From positions 1 through 64,000 of the forward strand of contig CACIUL010000005.1 in the NCBI GenBank assembly GCA_902589825.1: a DNA stretch of 64,000 bases, read 5' to 3'. The DNA comes from an uncultured Verrucomicrobiota bacterium. Lineage in GTDB: Bacteria > Verrucomicrobiota > Verrucomicrobiia > Verrucomicrobiales > DEV007. Shown here one piece after another: positions 15,401 to 22,788 of the stretch (position 1 is the stretch's first letter; each line of letters begins with the position of its first letter). The notes under the pieces were generated by a model, which saw only the letters and a program-made list of their open reading frames with translations, had not been told where the DNA came from and did not search any database. Position numbers and translations under genes: made by a program.

Positions 15401-18124
15401 GCGGGTCATGACAAGGGCCGCATCTATAAGATTTTTCCTGAAGAAGTAAAGTTGCACGATTCAGCAATCCTGGCGGGGAAGGGGCCGGAGGAACTCGCAT
15501 GGTTTATGGATTCGCCCAATGGTTGGCAACGTGATACGGCTCACATGATGTTAACCTGGCTTAATGAAAGTGAGCAAAAGAAGGCCGTTGCGAATCTTCA
15601 TAAAGTTTTAAAGAGTCAGCATCCCGCAGCCCGCGCCCAGGCCCTCAGCGCCTTGACAGATATTGAGGGGCTTTCCGTTGAAGCGATGCGCTCGGGTTTA
15701 AATGATAAGCATCCAGGGGTCCGTCGTAATGCGCTGCGCGTTGGTGGTTATCTATTGAACCAAGACTCAAAGTTGGGGCAGTTAGCTGTGGCTTTACTTG
15801 ATGATGAGGACGCGCACGTTCAGAGACGTGCTGCCTATACTCTTGGCTATTGGGATGATCCGCGTGCTGGTCAGGCCTTAGGCAAGTTTCTTGTTAAGAA
15901 TACTGACCGTCCTTACATGAGGGCTGCGGCATTGACCTCGGCTGGGTCATTTCCTGATGAGGTTTTAATTTCGGTACTGGCCATGAAGCGCACCCCTGCG
16001 ACGGTGGCTCTTAGTAATGAGCTCATGGGGATGCTTGGCAATGATGCAAAAAAGTTTGTGCCGCTGGTCATTGCCAGAATTGCTACCAAGCCGGCGGAAG
16101 GTAAGTCCTACGAGCCCTGGAAGCTTATAGCGGCGACGCGTCTTCTGGAAGCAGTCGGTCAGGATGAAGGGATTCGCGCCAAGGTAGCACCTATGCTCGA
16201 AGGGGCACGCAGCATCGTGACTAATGAAAGCCAAGACCTCGAGAGCCGACTCGCAGCCATTCAACTCATTGAGCAGGCCGCTCCTAAAGCCGAGGAGGAC
16301 ATAAAGCCTCTCTTGAGCCTTTTAAAGTTAACGACTCCAGTCGAACTGCAGGTCGCCATTGCCAAATCAGTTCTGCGTCATGAAGATACCGGGGCCGCGC
16401 CACAAGTTTTGGCAGGCTGGTCAGAGCACGGGCCGGCCTTACGAAGCGCGATCATTGATTCTCTTTTGGCTCGACCGAAGCTCACGGTTCTCTTCATGGA
16501 TTCAGTTGCCAAAAATAAGGAGCTAGCCACTTCGATTGACGTGAGCCGCAGGCAATTCCTTCTAAACCACGAAAGTGAATCGATTCGCAAGAAGGCAGGA
16601 GAACTCTTTGGTGGTGCGACGAGACCGGACCGTGCTGCCGTCATGAAGGAGTATGAAGTTTCATTGTCCAATGAAGGTAACAGGGACAAAGGGCGCGCCG
16701 TCTTTGGTAAAGTTTGCGCTTCGTGTCATAGGCTCGATGGGGTTGGTAAGGTTGTCGGTCCGAACCTCGCGGGGCTTAATAACCGTGCGCCGGCCACTTA
16801 CTTGACAGCTATCCTTGATCCGAACCGAGCCGTTGAGGCGAAGTGGATGATGTTTGTTGCCAAGACTAAGGAAGGTTTGACCTTAGCCGGCTCCGTGGCC
16901 GAGGAGACCAGCTCGGCAATTACGCTGACCGGTGTTGATGGAACTCGCACAAGTATTTCGCGCAGTGATCTTGTTTCACTTGAATCTACTGGTCGGTCCC
17001 TTATGCCGGAAGGACTTGAAACCGCCATAACCCCTAGTGAAATGTCAGACCTCCTGACCTACTTACGCTCCACGGGCAGACCCTTAAAACAGGCCGTCGT
17101 TAAAGGAAATACCGTTGAGCACTTGAGTGCGGATCATGATGGTTTCTACTCAATCAGCTTTGATCCAGTCCCGGGCGCGACGGGTATAGAACTTGAATGG
17201 GTCAATGAAGGAAACTTTAAGCACTGGACGATTCGTGAAATTGAAGCCTATGCGAACTTTGATAGTTTGGTTGATATTGTTTCCGGCAACGTTCTTCCTG
17301 GCCCGGTCCGTACCGTGGATAATGTTTTTGCTAATGCCTTTGATGGGAACCCTGAAACGTGGACCTACCAAACGCAACCCTACACCAACAAGGCTCCTCA
17401 GCGAACTCTCCTTAATCTCGAACCTGGGGCTCACACCTTGGACCGGATTCGTATTAATGATATCGCGGGTAACGATACTAATGGTCGCATGCAACAAATC
17501 ATCGTGCGGGTCACGACCGACACAACCTCTGATCTCGCTGCCCGAAAATACACCGATGTGACTAATGTTTCAGTGCAGATCTTTGGCGAGGTGGAGAACC
17601 AGGTTTCTACCAAGGAAAAGGAACCAGAGACTTCAGGGCCCTTCGGTGGAAAGCCTCAAAGTATTCCAGGAAAAGTAGAAATGGAACACTTTGACGAGGG
17701 CGCTCCCGGCACCGCCTACAAAGATAACGACCCCAAGAATCAGGGCGCTAAATATAGAAAGAACACTCAGGTGGATATTGAAAAACGCAGTGATGCTTCC
17801 AACGGCCATGGTGTTGGTTGGATCAATGCCGGTGAATGGATCAATTATACGGTCGAAGTCAAAGAGTCCGGAACTTACGATATTAAAATTCCAGTCGCCG
17901 CTCAAAAGGTGGGGGGCCTATTCCATCTGGAGATTGGAGGGAAGGATCTTACTGGTCCGATCCGTATCCCTGACACTGGTGGCTGGACAAAATTAAAAAC
18001 TCTTACTCATAAGGAACTCAAACTGACGAAAGGCTCTCACGTGATCAGAGTTGTCATGGATGAGAATGGTGAAAGTGGTTACGTCGGAGACATCGACTGC
18101 ATGATTTTTAGTCGTTCCGACTAG
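12473..18124 (+). CDS. Giant secreted protein: deacetylase-like, VCBS, PVC dehydrogenase-like propeller, HEAT, cytochrome c, CBM6
   Basis: 1,883 residues with a signal peptide (to about 25). Domains in order: divergent NodB/polysaccharide-deacetylase-like barrel (about 60-335; LAIDDLSGDG, ETHTLTHP, CFHAGGW); FG-GAP/VCBS-like Ca-binding repeats (350-545; DINGDG, DLDNDGN, DIDDDGNQD); PVC membrane-bound dehydrogenase-type propeller (about 610-985); HEAT repeats (990-1330); PVC-type c-heme domain with CASCH at 1415-1419; a discoidin-like beta domain (1540-1690); and a CBM6-like module (about 1730-1883). It probably binds a polysaccharide and acts on it by deacetylation and/or oxidation, passing electrons to its heme. 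The propeller-HEAT-heme core is common in PVC bacteria; the N-terminal deacetylase-like fusion is unusual. The ATG at 12473 is preferred over the TTG at 12470 on promoter spacing. Confidence 0.88.
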   Translation: MKHGKGFPIAKFAIFLLFSCLSAQGTEGNRLSHLDEPNNPWQFNRQSAKLITPQWIGEEGVEAVAVLAIDDLSGDGQHFRNYLTPIIERLKLIDGRGPVSITCNRPEPDHPNMQWFFKQGVSLETHTLTHPCPLLQRYDFRGARANYHGCVDLLTLIPNNRSVGFRFPCMDGQNTPSPRAYAEILNGVSDLGNFMTSSSSVGIVFTPEDPEIPKSIFEDDPAGARRFSKYLMNGFVNYVENYPYPFVVGNLIWELPFVYPNDYTGQTLHGNQNPVTITDFKAAVDATVAKKGAVSLCFHAGGWMSSQQMADIVDHSDKTHGKKVKFLNMREMDERIVENMLSGHALRRADGGDNGVRVFDINGDGFMDVLIANKKAKITRIWQPKKGKWLNIPFPAALHHDLRFGILEGSENPVALTPKTGWRFSGKAWIEDKTLAAGQSGFRLLDLDNDGNCELISNDSVKQRIEGAWKLLPFNLPKKTEIEREDRGDAGMRFADIDDDGNQDVIFSNGEWFGTWIFESMEKGWSRPGLYGIRGNSGVGKDHPRGRDTLPPIVRADGTNNGAWIKRGHLYWQNEDTGAVMSHHIDQRSFGDLMGDQVNYPRTAKASLKAMQPRPGFRVELVAAEPLVMDPVDVAWGPDGTMWVVEMADYPIGIDNKDKPGSRVAAITDTDGDGQYDKRTLLADGLETASSVLPWRDGVLVVAPPSVWFLKDTTGDGKADKKEILYEGFGRGNEQHRGNGLVWGLDGWIYVANGDSAGTIRSTRSGKKLNLGGFDLRIKPDTGELEPATGVTQHGRNRDDWGNWVAGNNSSGWQIALEDHDIRRNPKVSQPSNRHGINGVIDLYPISRVLSHYSGYKAPPAGSPGKLTSGCGYTFYRDSLFDGIIEPSVYYSCPVHNCIHREVISWNGVLMNTGRASDEARSEFLRSSDSWFRPASIRTGPDGAMYVADLYRLVIEHPEWIDDTLEKEMIADGRLRAGHDKGRIYKIFPEEVKLHDSAILAGKGPEELAWFMDSPNGWQRDTAHMMLTWLNESEQKKAVANLHKVLKSQHPAARAQALSALTDIEGLSVEAMRSGLNDKHPGVRRNALRVGGYLLNQDSKLGQLAVALLDDEDAHVQRRAAYTLGYWDDPRAGQALGKFLVKNTDRPYMRAAALTSAGSFPDEVLISVLAMKRTPATVALSNELMGMLGNDAKKFVPLVIARIATKPAEGKSYEPWKLIAATRLLEAVGQDEGIRAKVAPMLEGARSIVTNESQDLESRLAAIQLIEQAAPKAEEDIKPLLSLLKLTTPVELQVAIAKSVLRHEDTGAAPQVLAGWSEHGPALRSAIIDSLLARPKLTVLFMDSVAKNKELATSIDVSRRQFLLNHESESIRKKAGELFGGATRPDRAAVMKEYEVSLSNEGNRDKGRAVFGKVCASCHRLDGVGKVVGPNLAGLNNRAPATYLTAILDPNRAVEAKWMMFVAKTKEGLTLAGSVAEETSSAITLTGVDGTRTSISRSDLVSLESTGRSLMPEGLETAITPSEMSDLLTYLRSTGRPLKQAVVKGNTVEHLSADHDGFYSISFDPVPGATGIELEWVNEGNFKHWTIREIEAYANFDSLVDIVSGNVLPGPVRTVDNVFANAFDGNPETWTYQTQPYTNKAPQRTLLNLEPGAHTLDRIRINDIAGNDTNGRMQQIIVRVTTDTTSDLAARKYTDVTNVSVQIFGEVENQVSTKEKEPETSGPFGGKPQSIPGKVEMEHFDEGAPGTAYKDNDPKNQGAKYRKNTQVDIEKRSDASNGHGVGWINAGEWINYTVEVKESGTYDIKIPVAAQKVGGLFHLEIGGKDLTGPIRIPDTGGWTKLKTLTHKELKLTKGSHVIRVVMDENGESGYVGDIDCMIFSRSD

Positions 18125-18145
18125 GGCTGTTCAGTATAATAATTG

Positions 18146-18172
18146 ATGCTCCTGAGAGCGAGCGAGGAGTAA
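18146..18172 (+). pseudogene. Relic of a gene 3' end
   Basis: Reads M-L-L-R-A-S-E-E-stop, almost the same in DNA and protein as the last nine codons of the gene at 19211-20245 (MLLRVSEE). The rest of that gene is absent here, so this looks like the scar of a deleted or displaced homologue. Confidence 0.45.
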
Positions 18173-18175
18173 CAC

Positions 18176-18236
18176 CGACTGCTGCTGGCAATACTCTTAC
18201 ACCTATCCCCTCGGTGGGGCTGGGATAGGGGGATTG
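18176..18236. repeat. Partial terminator-promoter spacer
   Basis: Has the CCTATCCC/GGGATAGG hairpin next to the stop of the 18237-19076 gene, plus the TTGCCA part of the promoter. It lacks the -10 half, and no minus-strand gene lies beyond it. Confidence 0.7.
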
Positions 18237-19076
18237 TTAAAACTCCTTTTCGGAGATTTTCTCGCCGTTTTTGTAAGTCTCCTCGCTAATTAGTTTGCCG
18301 TCCTCGTTCCAACCACGAGCAACTCCCTCTATTTTGCCGTTCTTGTAATGAGCCTCAACCGATTTCTGACCGTTATCGTGCCACAACACAGACAACCCAT
18401 TACCATCTATTATCTCACTGCTTTTTTCACCGTTCGGCTTCCAGATTACACCATTAATTAGCAAGCCGTCTTTCCATTCGTCTCGATAACTTTTCTGTCC
18501 ATTCTCATACCACCCTTCAACCTCCCCATGCAGCTCGCCATCCTTATAGCTTCCTGCTGAACTCTTCTGACCGTTCTCGTGCCACGACACATAGTCCCCA
18601 TGCGGCTCGTCGTCTTTCCATTCGGCTTCAAAACTTTTCTGTCCGTTCTCGTATCCGACTTCAAGAATTTTCTGTCCGTTCTTGTAGTTCTCTTGCCGCT
18701 CCTTCTTTCCGTTCCTGCTCCATTCGATCGATTCACCATGCTTTTCGCCGTCCTTGTAGTTCTCTGTAGCTCTTTTCTGACCGTTCTCATACCAGGAGGC
18801 CATTTCACCATGCGGTAAGCCTTCTTTAAATTGCCCCAAGACCTTTACCTGACCGCTAGAATACATGCTTTTCACCCAACCTGAATACGGAGCTTGCTTG
18901 TTTTTTTCATAATATATCTCCGTGTCAGGACGAGCCTGGTTTTCCCGCTCTTGCAACTCATCAATATCGACAGCCTTCCCAAGAATCTTGTCGAGTGACT
19001 TCGGATCATCAAAGTCGCTTCCACCACACCCACCCAGAACCGCAGCTAGTCCCAAAATACATAAAACGCGTTTCAT
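18237..19076 (-). CDS. YwqK/MORN_2-repeat lipoprotein, longest copy
   Basis: 279 residues; lipobox LGGC. The linker SDFDDPKSLDKILGKAVDID and the NKQAPYSGWVKSM segment match the copy at 9220-9861. About eight MORN_2 units follow (WYENGQKRAT, WSRNGKKERQ, YENGQKSFEA, WHENGQKSSA, WYENGQKSYR, WHDNGQKSVE), ending YKNGEKISEKEF. It lies 6 kb from the compact array but shares signal peptide and spacer, so it was probably part of the array before the giant gene and its flanks arrived. Function unknown; YwqK-type immunity is one possibility. Confidence 0.85.
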   Translation of the reverse strand: MKRVLCILGLAAVLGGCGGSDFDDPKSLDKILGKAVDIDELQERENQARPDTEIYYEKNKQAPYSGWVKSMYSSGQVKVLGQFKEGLPHGEMASWYENGQKRATENYKDGEKHGESIEWSRNGKKERQENYKNGQKILEVGYENGQKSFEAEWKDDEPHGDYVSWHENGQKSSAGSYKDGELHGEVEGWYENGQKSYRDEWKDGLLINGVIWKPNGEKSSEIIDGNGLSVLWHDNGQKSVEAHYKNGKIEGVARGWNEDGKLISEETYKNGEKISEKEF

Positions 19077-19112
19077 GCCGCAACTCTAGCACCACCACCA
19101 CACATCAGACAA
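19077..19112 (-). promoter_or_regulatory. Leaderless promoter of the long YwqK-like gene
   Basis: TTGTCT (19107-19112), 18 nt, TGC-TAGAGT (19083-19088), 6 nt, ATG at 19076. The six bases next to the ATG follow the array pattern; further upstream the sequence diverges. Confidence 0.55.
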
Positions 19113-19160
19113 GAATCACTTGGTTAGTGCAGACCACGCGCCCCCTGATGCACGGGAATC

Positions 19161-19189
19161 TTGCTGTTTGGCGGGTCGGTTGCTAACAT
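19161..19189 (+). promoter_or_regulatory. Promoter with short leader
   Basis: TTGCTG (19161-19166), 17 nt, TGC-TAACAT (19184-19189). The ATG at 19211 is 21 nt on, so a leader of roughly 14 nt is expected, without a clear Shine-Dalgarno sequence. Confidence 0.5.
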
Positions 19190-19210
19190 AGACACTGAAT
19201 CCGAGTTGTT

Positions 19211-20245
19211 ATGAAGCGCCTGATCCCACAATCACTGCTTGTAGGCGCAGTAATATTGACCACGGCACTGCCCACAAGGGCTGATGAGGACGAGGATGAT
19301 GACGGCTTGCCTGATATGGTCGAGACCAACACCGGTATTTTTATTTCAGAAAATAATACCGGGACCGACCCCAATAACCCCGATAGTGATGGTGACGGAC
19401 TGGCAGATGGCGTGGAGACATATACCGGAATCTTTGTCAGCGAGACGGATACCGGGACCGATCCACTCACAAGTGACACTGATGGCGACGGGATCAATGA
19501 CGGTGATGAAATTGCCGCGGGAACCAACGTATTAAATGATTTCTCCTACGCAACAGGAGCAGATGTGAGAACGGATTGGGTGGATGCAGGTATTGCGACC
19601 TATGGCACTATGAGTGTTTGGCCTTACCCTGATCGCAGCGGAGATAGCGGGGCTTTGATTTGGAATATTAGCCCGGATCATATTTTAACTGCCGAGGGTG
19701 GCACCTTAGGCGCAGGGCATTCCTGGTATCAAGTCGAGCCGGGAACCATTATTAATGATGCGTATCTTGCTAAGGCGACAGTCTTTGGCACCTGCTGCAA
19801 TCCCGGCGCCCCTATAAACATGACCATTGGAGAACCCTTTCTGCTCGGTTTCACATTGGAATCGGGCGGAGGAATTTTCGGAGGGGTGCAGACAAGATGG
19901 GGAAGAATTGGTTGGGCTGAACTGGTATTTGATGGTGATAACCTCAAACTGCTCAGGAGCGCTGTTACGGATGGAAATTTTATTATCGCGGGACAAGGCT
20001 TACCACTCCATGTCACTGATGCCGGCAATCTAATTGTAAACGCCACCCGTTTTCCTTCCGGAGAAATTGATCAACTCAGGCTTTCCTTTTTTGCGAGAAT
20101 CACCAGGAGATACAGGATTGAGACATCGACCAACCTTCGGGATTGGGAAACTCTTGAGGCCGGCATCTTTGGTATCGGCGACAGAATTCAACGCCGTTTC
20201 CCCGTCAATCAGAGCAAGATGCTCCTGCGCGTCAGCGAGGAGTAA
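19211..20245 (+). CDS. Secreted thrombospondin type-3-like Ca-binding protein
   Basis: 344 residues; signal peptide (1-24, ending TRA). Residues 25-105 hold thrombospondin type-3-like calcium loops (DEDDDGLPDMVE, DSDGDGLADGVE, DTDGDGINDGDE). The middle beta-rich region (110-290; HSWYQVEPGT, GEPFLLGFTLESGGG) is not recognised. The C-terminus has the RYRIETSTNLRDWETL signature common on Verrucomicrobiota exported proteins, often thought to help surface sorting. Probably a surface protein. Confidence 0.8.
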   Translation: MKRLIPQSLLVGAVILTTALPTRADEDEDDDGLPDMVETNTGIFISENNTGTDPNNPDSDGDGLADGVETYTGIFVSETDTGTDPLTSDTDGDGINDGDEIAAGTNVLNDFSYATGADVRTDWVDAGIATYGTMSVWPYPDRSGDSGALIWNISPDHILTAEGGTLGAGHSWYQVEPGTIINDAYLAKATVFGTCCNPGAPINMTIGEPFLLGFTLESGGGIFGGVQTRWGRIGWAELVFDGDNLKLLRSAVTDGNFIIAGQGLPLHVTDAGNLIVNATRFPSGEIDQLRLSFFARITRRYRIETSTNLRDWETLEAGIFGIGDRIQRRFPVNQSKMLLRVSEE

Positions 20246-20420
20246 CGCCGCTCAAAAAGAAAAAGGACTTCAACTCACCTGTCACAGTCATGCGTGACAT
20301 GCTTTGTAGCCGTTACGGGAACGGATCAGGTTCGGACCACTGAAAGCTTCCGCTCTCCTTCTAACCATTGCGATGCCTCCCCCCTGCTGCCGCAATGCCC
20401 TTAGGGGTTGATGCGTTGGA

Positions 20421-21107
20421 TCATTGAGCCTGTCCCCTTTCTTTTTTGGTCTTGGTATCAATTGGTTGGCTGACCAGGCCCGGGCCAAGACTGGAGAGCC
20501 AACTTTTACCACTCTCGAGAACGATGGTTTCTTTCCCGTGTTTAAAAAAATTGAAAACCACCACAGAACGTGGAGGCTTGTCATCGTCCGACCATCCCAC
20601 CGATCCTGATGAAGGCACGTCCCACCACCCCCACGATGGTCTATTGTAGACAACCTCGGCCATCTGCTCCTGGGCGTGAATAATCACCTTTGTAACGTTC
20701 ATCGAATACGGAAACGAATACCCGATTGGGCAATCCACTTTAAGATCGCCGTCGAAAAACACGCTGATGTGACTCATGGGAACGGCGCCTCCATATCCAA
20801 GTCCGCGCGGTGGCTGGATCACCAACTCGGTCCTGATCTCATGGCCGTCCATCTTCTCAATCCTGGTCACCTTCTTCACGGGCGGCTGACGATCATACCA
20901 GCGAGTGAGGTATTTGCCGTCTTTCTCATGCTCTTTGGCTTTGTCCGTAAACCCATCCACGGCTGGCCTCCCACGAAGATTCTCGTCGGTAATGACAATA
21001 CGGGAAAGTTCCGGTTCAGCCCGATACCAGAGATACGTAGTAAAGTAATCGGCACGAGAGACGGCTTGGCTCAAGAGAGTAAAGAATAGGAAGATAGCTA
21101 TTTTCAT
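20421..21107 (-). CDS. Exported hypothetical protein
   Basis: 228 residues; signal peptide MKIAIFLFFTLLSQAVSRA. The mature part is beta-rich with many Trp and Tyr and no known motif. A 7-bp perfect inverted repeat lies just upstream of the start (21117-21134). The C-terminus is polar and ends QPIDTKTKKERGQAQ. No homologue is recognised, and flanking genes give no operon context because both are on the other strand. Confidence 0.6.
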   Translation of the reverse strand: MKIAIFLFFTLLSQAVSRADYFTTYLWYRAEPELSRIVITDENLRGRPAVDGFTDKAKEHEKDGKYLTRWYDRQPPVKKVTRIEKMDGHEIRTELVIQPPRGLGYGGAVPMSHISVFFDGDLKVDCPIGYSFPYSMNVTKVIIHAQEQMAEVVYNRPSWGWWDVPSSGSVGWSDDDKPPRSVVVFNFFKHGKETIVLESGKSWLSSLGPGLVSQPIDTKTKKERGQAQ

Positions 21108-21116
21108 GTCTTTTTT

Positions 21117-21134
21117 GCGTTATGAATATAACGC
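21117..21134. promoter_or_regulatory. Perfect inverted repeat upstream of 20421-21107
   Basis: GCGTTAT-GAAT-ATAACGC lies 9 nt before the minus-strand start at 21107. The position suits an operator or an mRNA hairpin. It lacks a following T-run on either strand. Confidence 0.45.
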
Positions 21135-21213
21135 AGGCAACACGGCATTTCTTTCATCAACGCAAAGCATCAGATAGTCAGGCATCTTTCAGCCCTTCCC
21201 GGTGCAGAGCACC

Positions 21214-21249
21214 TTGCCAATGCGAAGCCAACGGGGTAAAGCTGTTGGC
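21214..21249 (+). promoter_or_regulatory. Probable leaderless promoter
   Basis: TTGCCA (21214-21219), 17 nt, TAAAGC (21237-21242), 7 nt, ATG at 21250. This supports the internal ATG at 21250 as the true start. Confidence 0.5.
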
Positions 21250-22533
21250 ATGAAATCGCTGGCAAGCTTGATCTTTGTATTGGCGATACCCGGATGGGTG
21301 GTCGGAGCCTCACTTGAGTATGCCCCGGCTCCACCTGACAACCCGCTCAGGGGCCTGGTACCTTACGCGTCGGCATCCGGGAAGGCACAATTCCCCCACA
21401 GCATGGAGTTCAGCTACTTTGCGCTGAAGGACGTTATGAAGGGGCCCCAGAATTTCGATTGGAAGCCGATTGAGAGAACCCTGCAAGAGGTGGGGAAGCG
21501 CGGAAACCAGATGATTTTCCGCATCTACTGCGAATACCCCGGTGAGGAACCCGCCGTTCCTGATTTTTTGGTCGATGCGGGCGTCAAAATCACCAAGTGG
21601 AGCAACAAGACAAACGGCAGGGTTAACCACACGCCGGACTACGAGAACGTTGCGTTGCGTTCGGCCCTGAAAAATTTCATCAATGCAATGGGCACAAAAT
21701 ATGACGGGGATCCTCGAATTGCCTTCATTACTGCGGGATTGCTCGGCTCATGGGGCGAATGGCATACCTTTCCGCGCAACGAATTGTGGGCTTCAAAGCA
21801 GGTACAGCGTGAGGTCATGGACTCGTACGCCGACGCTTTCTCCAAGACAAGGATTCTTCTTCGCTACCCCGCCAGCCCTGAAACGTATAGGCTAGCTGAA
21901 AACCACAGGCGTCCCTTCGGCTACCATGATGATTCATTTTGCTGGGCGACGCTCGACACAGGAAAAAAGAAGGACTCGTGGTTTTTTGAGACATCCCTGA
22001 AGGCAGCAGGAGCGACTGAAAAGTGGAAGCACCATCCGATCGGCGGCGAGATCCGCCCGGAACTGTGGAAGACCAGCTTCACGGCCAATCGCAATCCTCG
22101 TGACCAGGGATTCATCGAGTGCGTCGAGCGACTGCATGCGACCTGGCTCATGGACTCCGGTCTCTTTGACGTTCGCATCCCCATGGACAAATATCGCAAA
22201 GAGGCGGCCCTGAGGGAGACGGCACGGATGGGATACGAATTTCACATCTCGAAAGCGGATTGGCACGAGGGGCGCATATCACTGACCGTCGAAAACCGTG
22301 GAGTAGCACCATTCTACTACGACTGGCTGGTTGAGATCGAGGTGGACGGGAAGATTAGAAAGACCGACTGGAAACTGAGAGGAATTCTACCTGGGAAGTC
22401 GCGCACATGGTCAACCGAGGTGGGGAAGATCGCCCCACTCAAGATCCGTGTCCCAAACCCGATGAAAGGAGGCAAACCGCTCCGCTTTGCAAATCGGGAT
22501 CAGGGCAGGGAATGGCTCCCTGTCACGCCGTGA
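21250..22533 (+). CDS. Secreted DUF4874/DUF4832-type glycosidase-like protein
   Basis: 427 residues from the chosen ATG; signal peptide MKSLASLIFVLAIPGWVVGA. NPLRGLVPYA near the mature N-terminus, then FRIYCEYPG and AGLLGSWGEWHTFP, are hallmarks of the DUF4874-DUF4832 family, a TIM-barrel group related to glycoside hydrolases. A C-terminal beta domain (about 325-425) follows (VENRGVAPFYYDW, LRGILPGKSRTW). The likely role is extracellular glycan processing, but the substrate is not known. The upstream in-frame ATG at 21202 is rejected because it would put the promoter inside the gene and spoil the signal peptide. Confidence 0.78.
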   Translation: MKSLASLIFVLAIPGWVVGASLEYAPAPPDNPLRGLVPYASASGKAQFPHSMEFSYFALKDVMKGPQNFDWKPIERTLQEVGKRGNQMIFRIYCEYPGEEPAVPDFLVDAGVKITKWSNKTNGRVNHTPDYENVALRSALKNFINAMGTKYDGDPRIAFITAGLLGSWGEWHTFPRNELWASKQVQREVMDSYADAFSKTRILLRYPASPETYRLAENHRRPFGYHDDSFCWATLDTGKKKDSWFFETSLKAAGATEKWKHHPIGGEIRPELWKTSFTANRNPRDQGFIECVERLHATWLMDSGLFDVRIPMDKYRKEAALRETARMGYEFHISKADWHEGRISLTVENRGVAPFYYDWLVEIEVDGKIRKTDWKLRGILPGKSRTWSTEVGKIAPLKIRVPNPMKGGKPLRFANRDQGREWLPVTP

Positions 22534-22788
22534 ATGCGCGCGCGAATCGCCTCACGCACCAACGCCGGTAAACGCCGGTAAAGATTTTTCCCTGCCTGCA
22601 AAGCTCTTCTGCCACTCGCCTAAAAAGCGTGGTTCAAAAACCTTAATTGCTCAACGAAATGGCAATATACCAGAGAACCGCCAGCACAATGATCTTGATC
22701 AAATGCCTCTCAGTCCCCTTCCCTACAAGCACCGGCAACAGCTTCAGGGGTTCTTGCAACGCGATGCGCGGATTGGTAGGATCGCGAC
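22534..22788. other. Gene-free stretch
   Basis: Contains a tandem AACGCCGGTA pair (22560-22580) and, at its right end, the promoter of the next gene. No gene is seen. Confidence 0.4.
22754..22788 (+). promoter_or_regulatory. Leaderless promoter, plus-strand repeat type
   Basis: TTGCAA (22754-22759), 17 nt with GATGCGCGGATTG, TAGGAT (22777-22782), 6 nt, ATG at 22789. Confidence 0.62.

Noticed and set aside
20365-20405. Another copy of the minus-strand array promoter
   Set aside because: Resembles the spacer (GGCAATGC/GCCGCAATGC region) but has no -10 box and no minus-strand gene follows.
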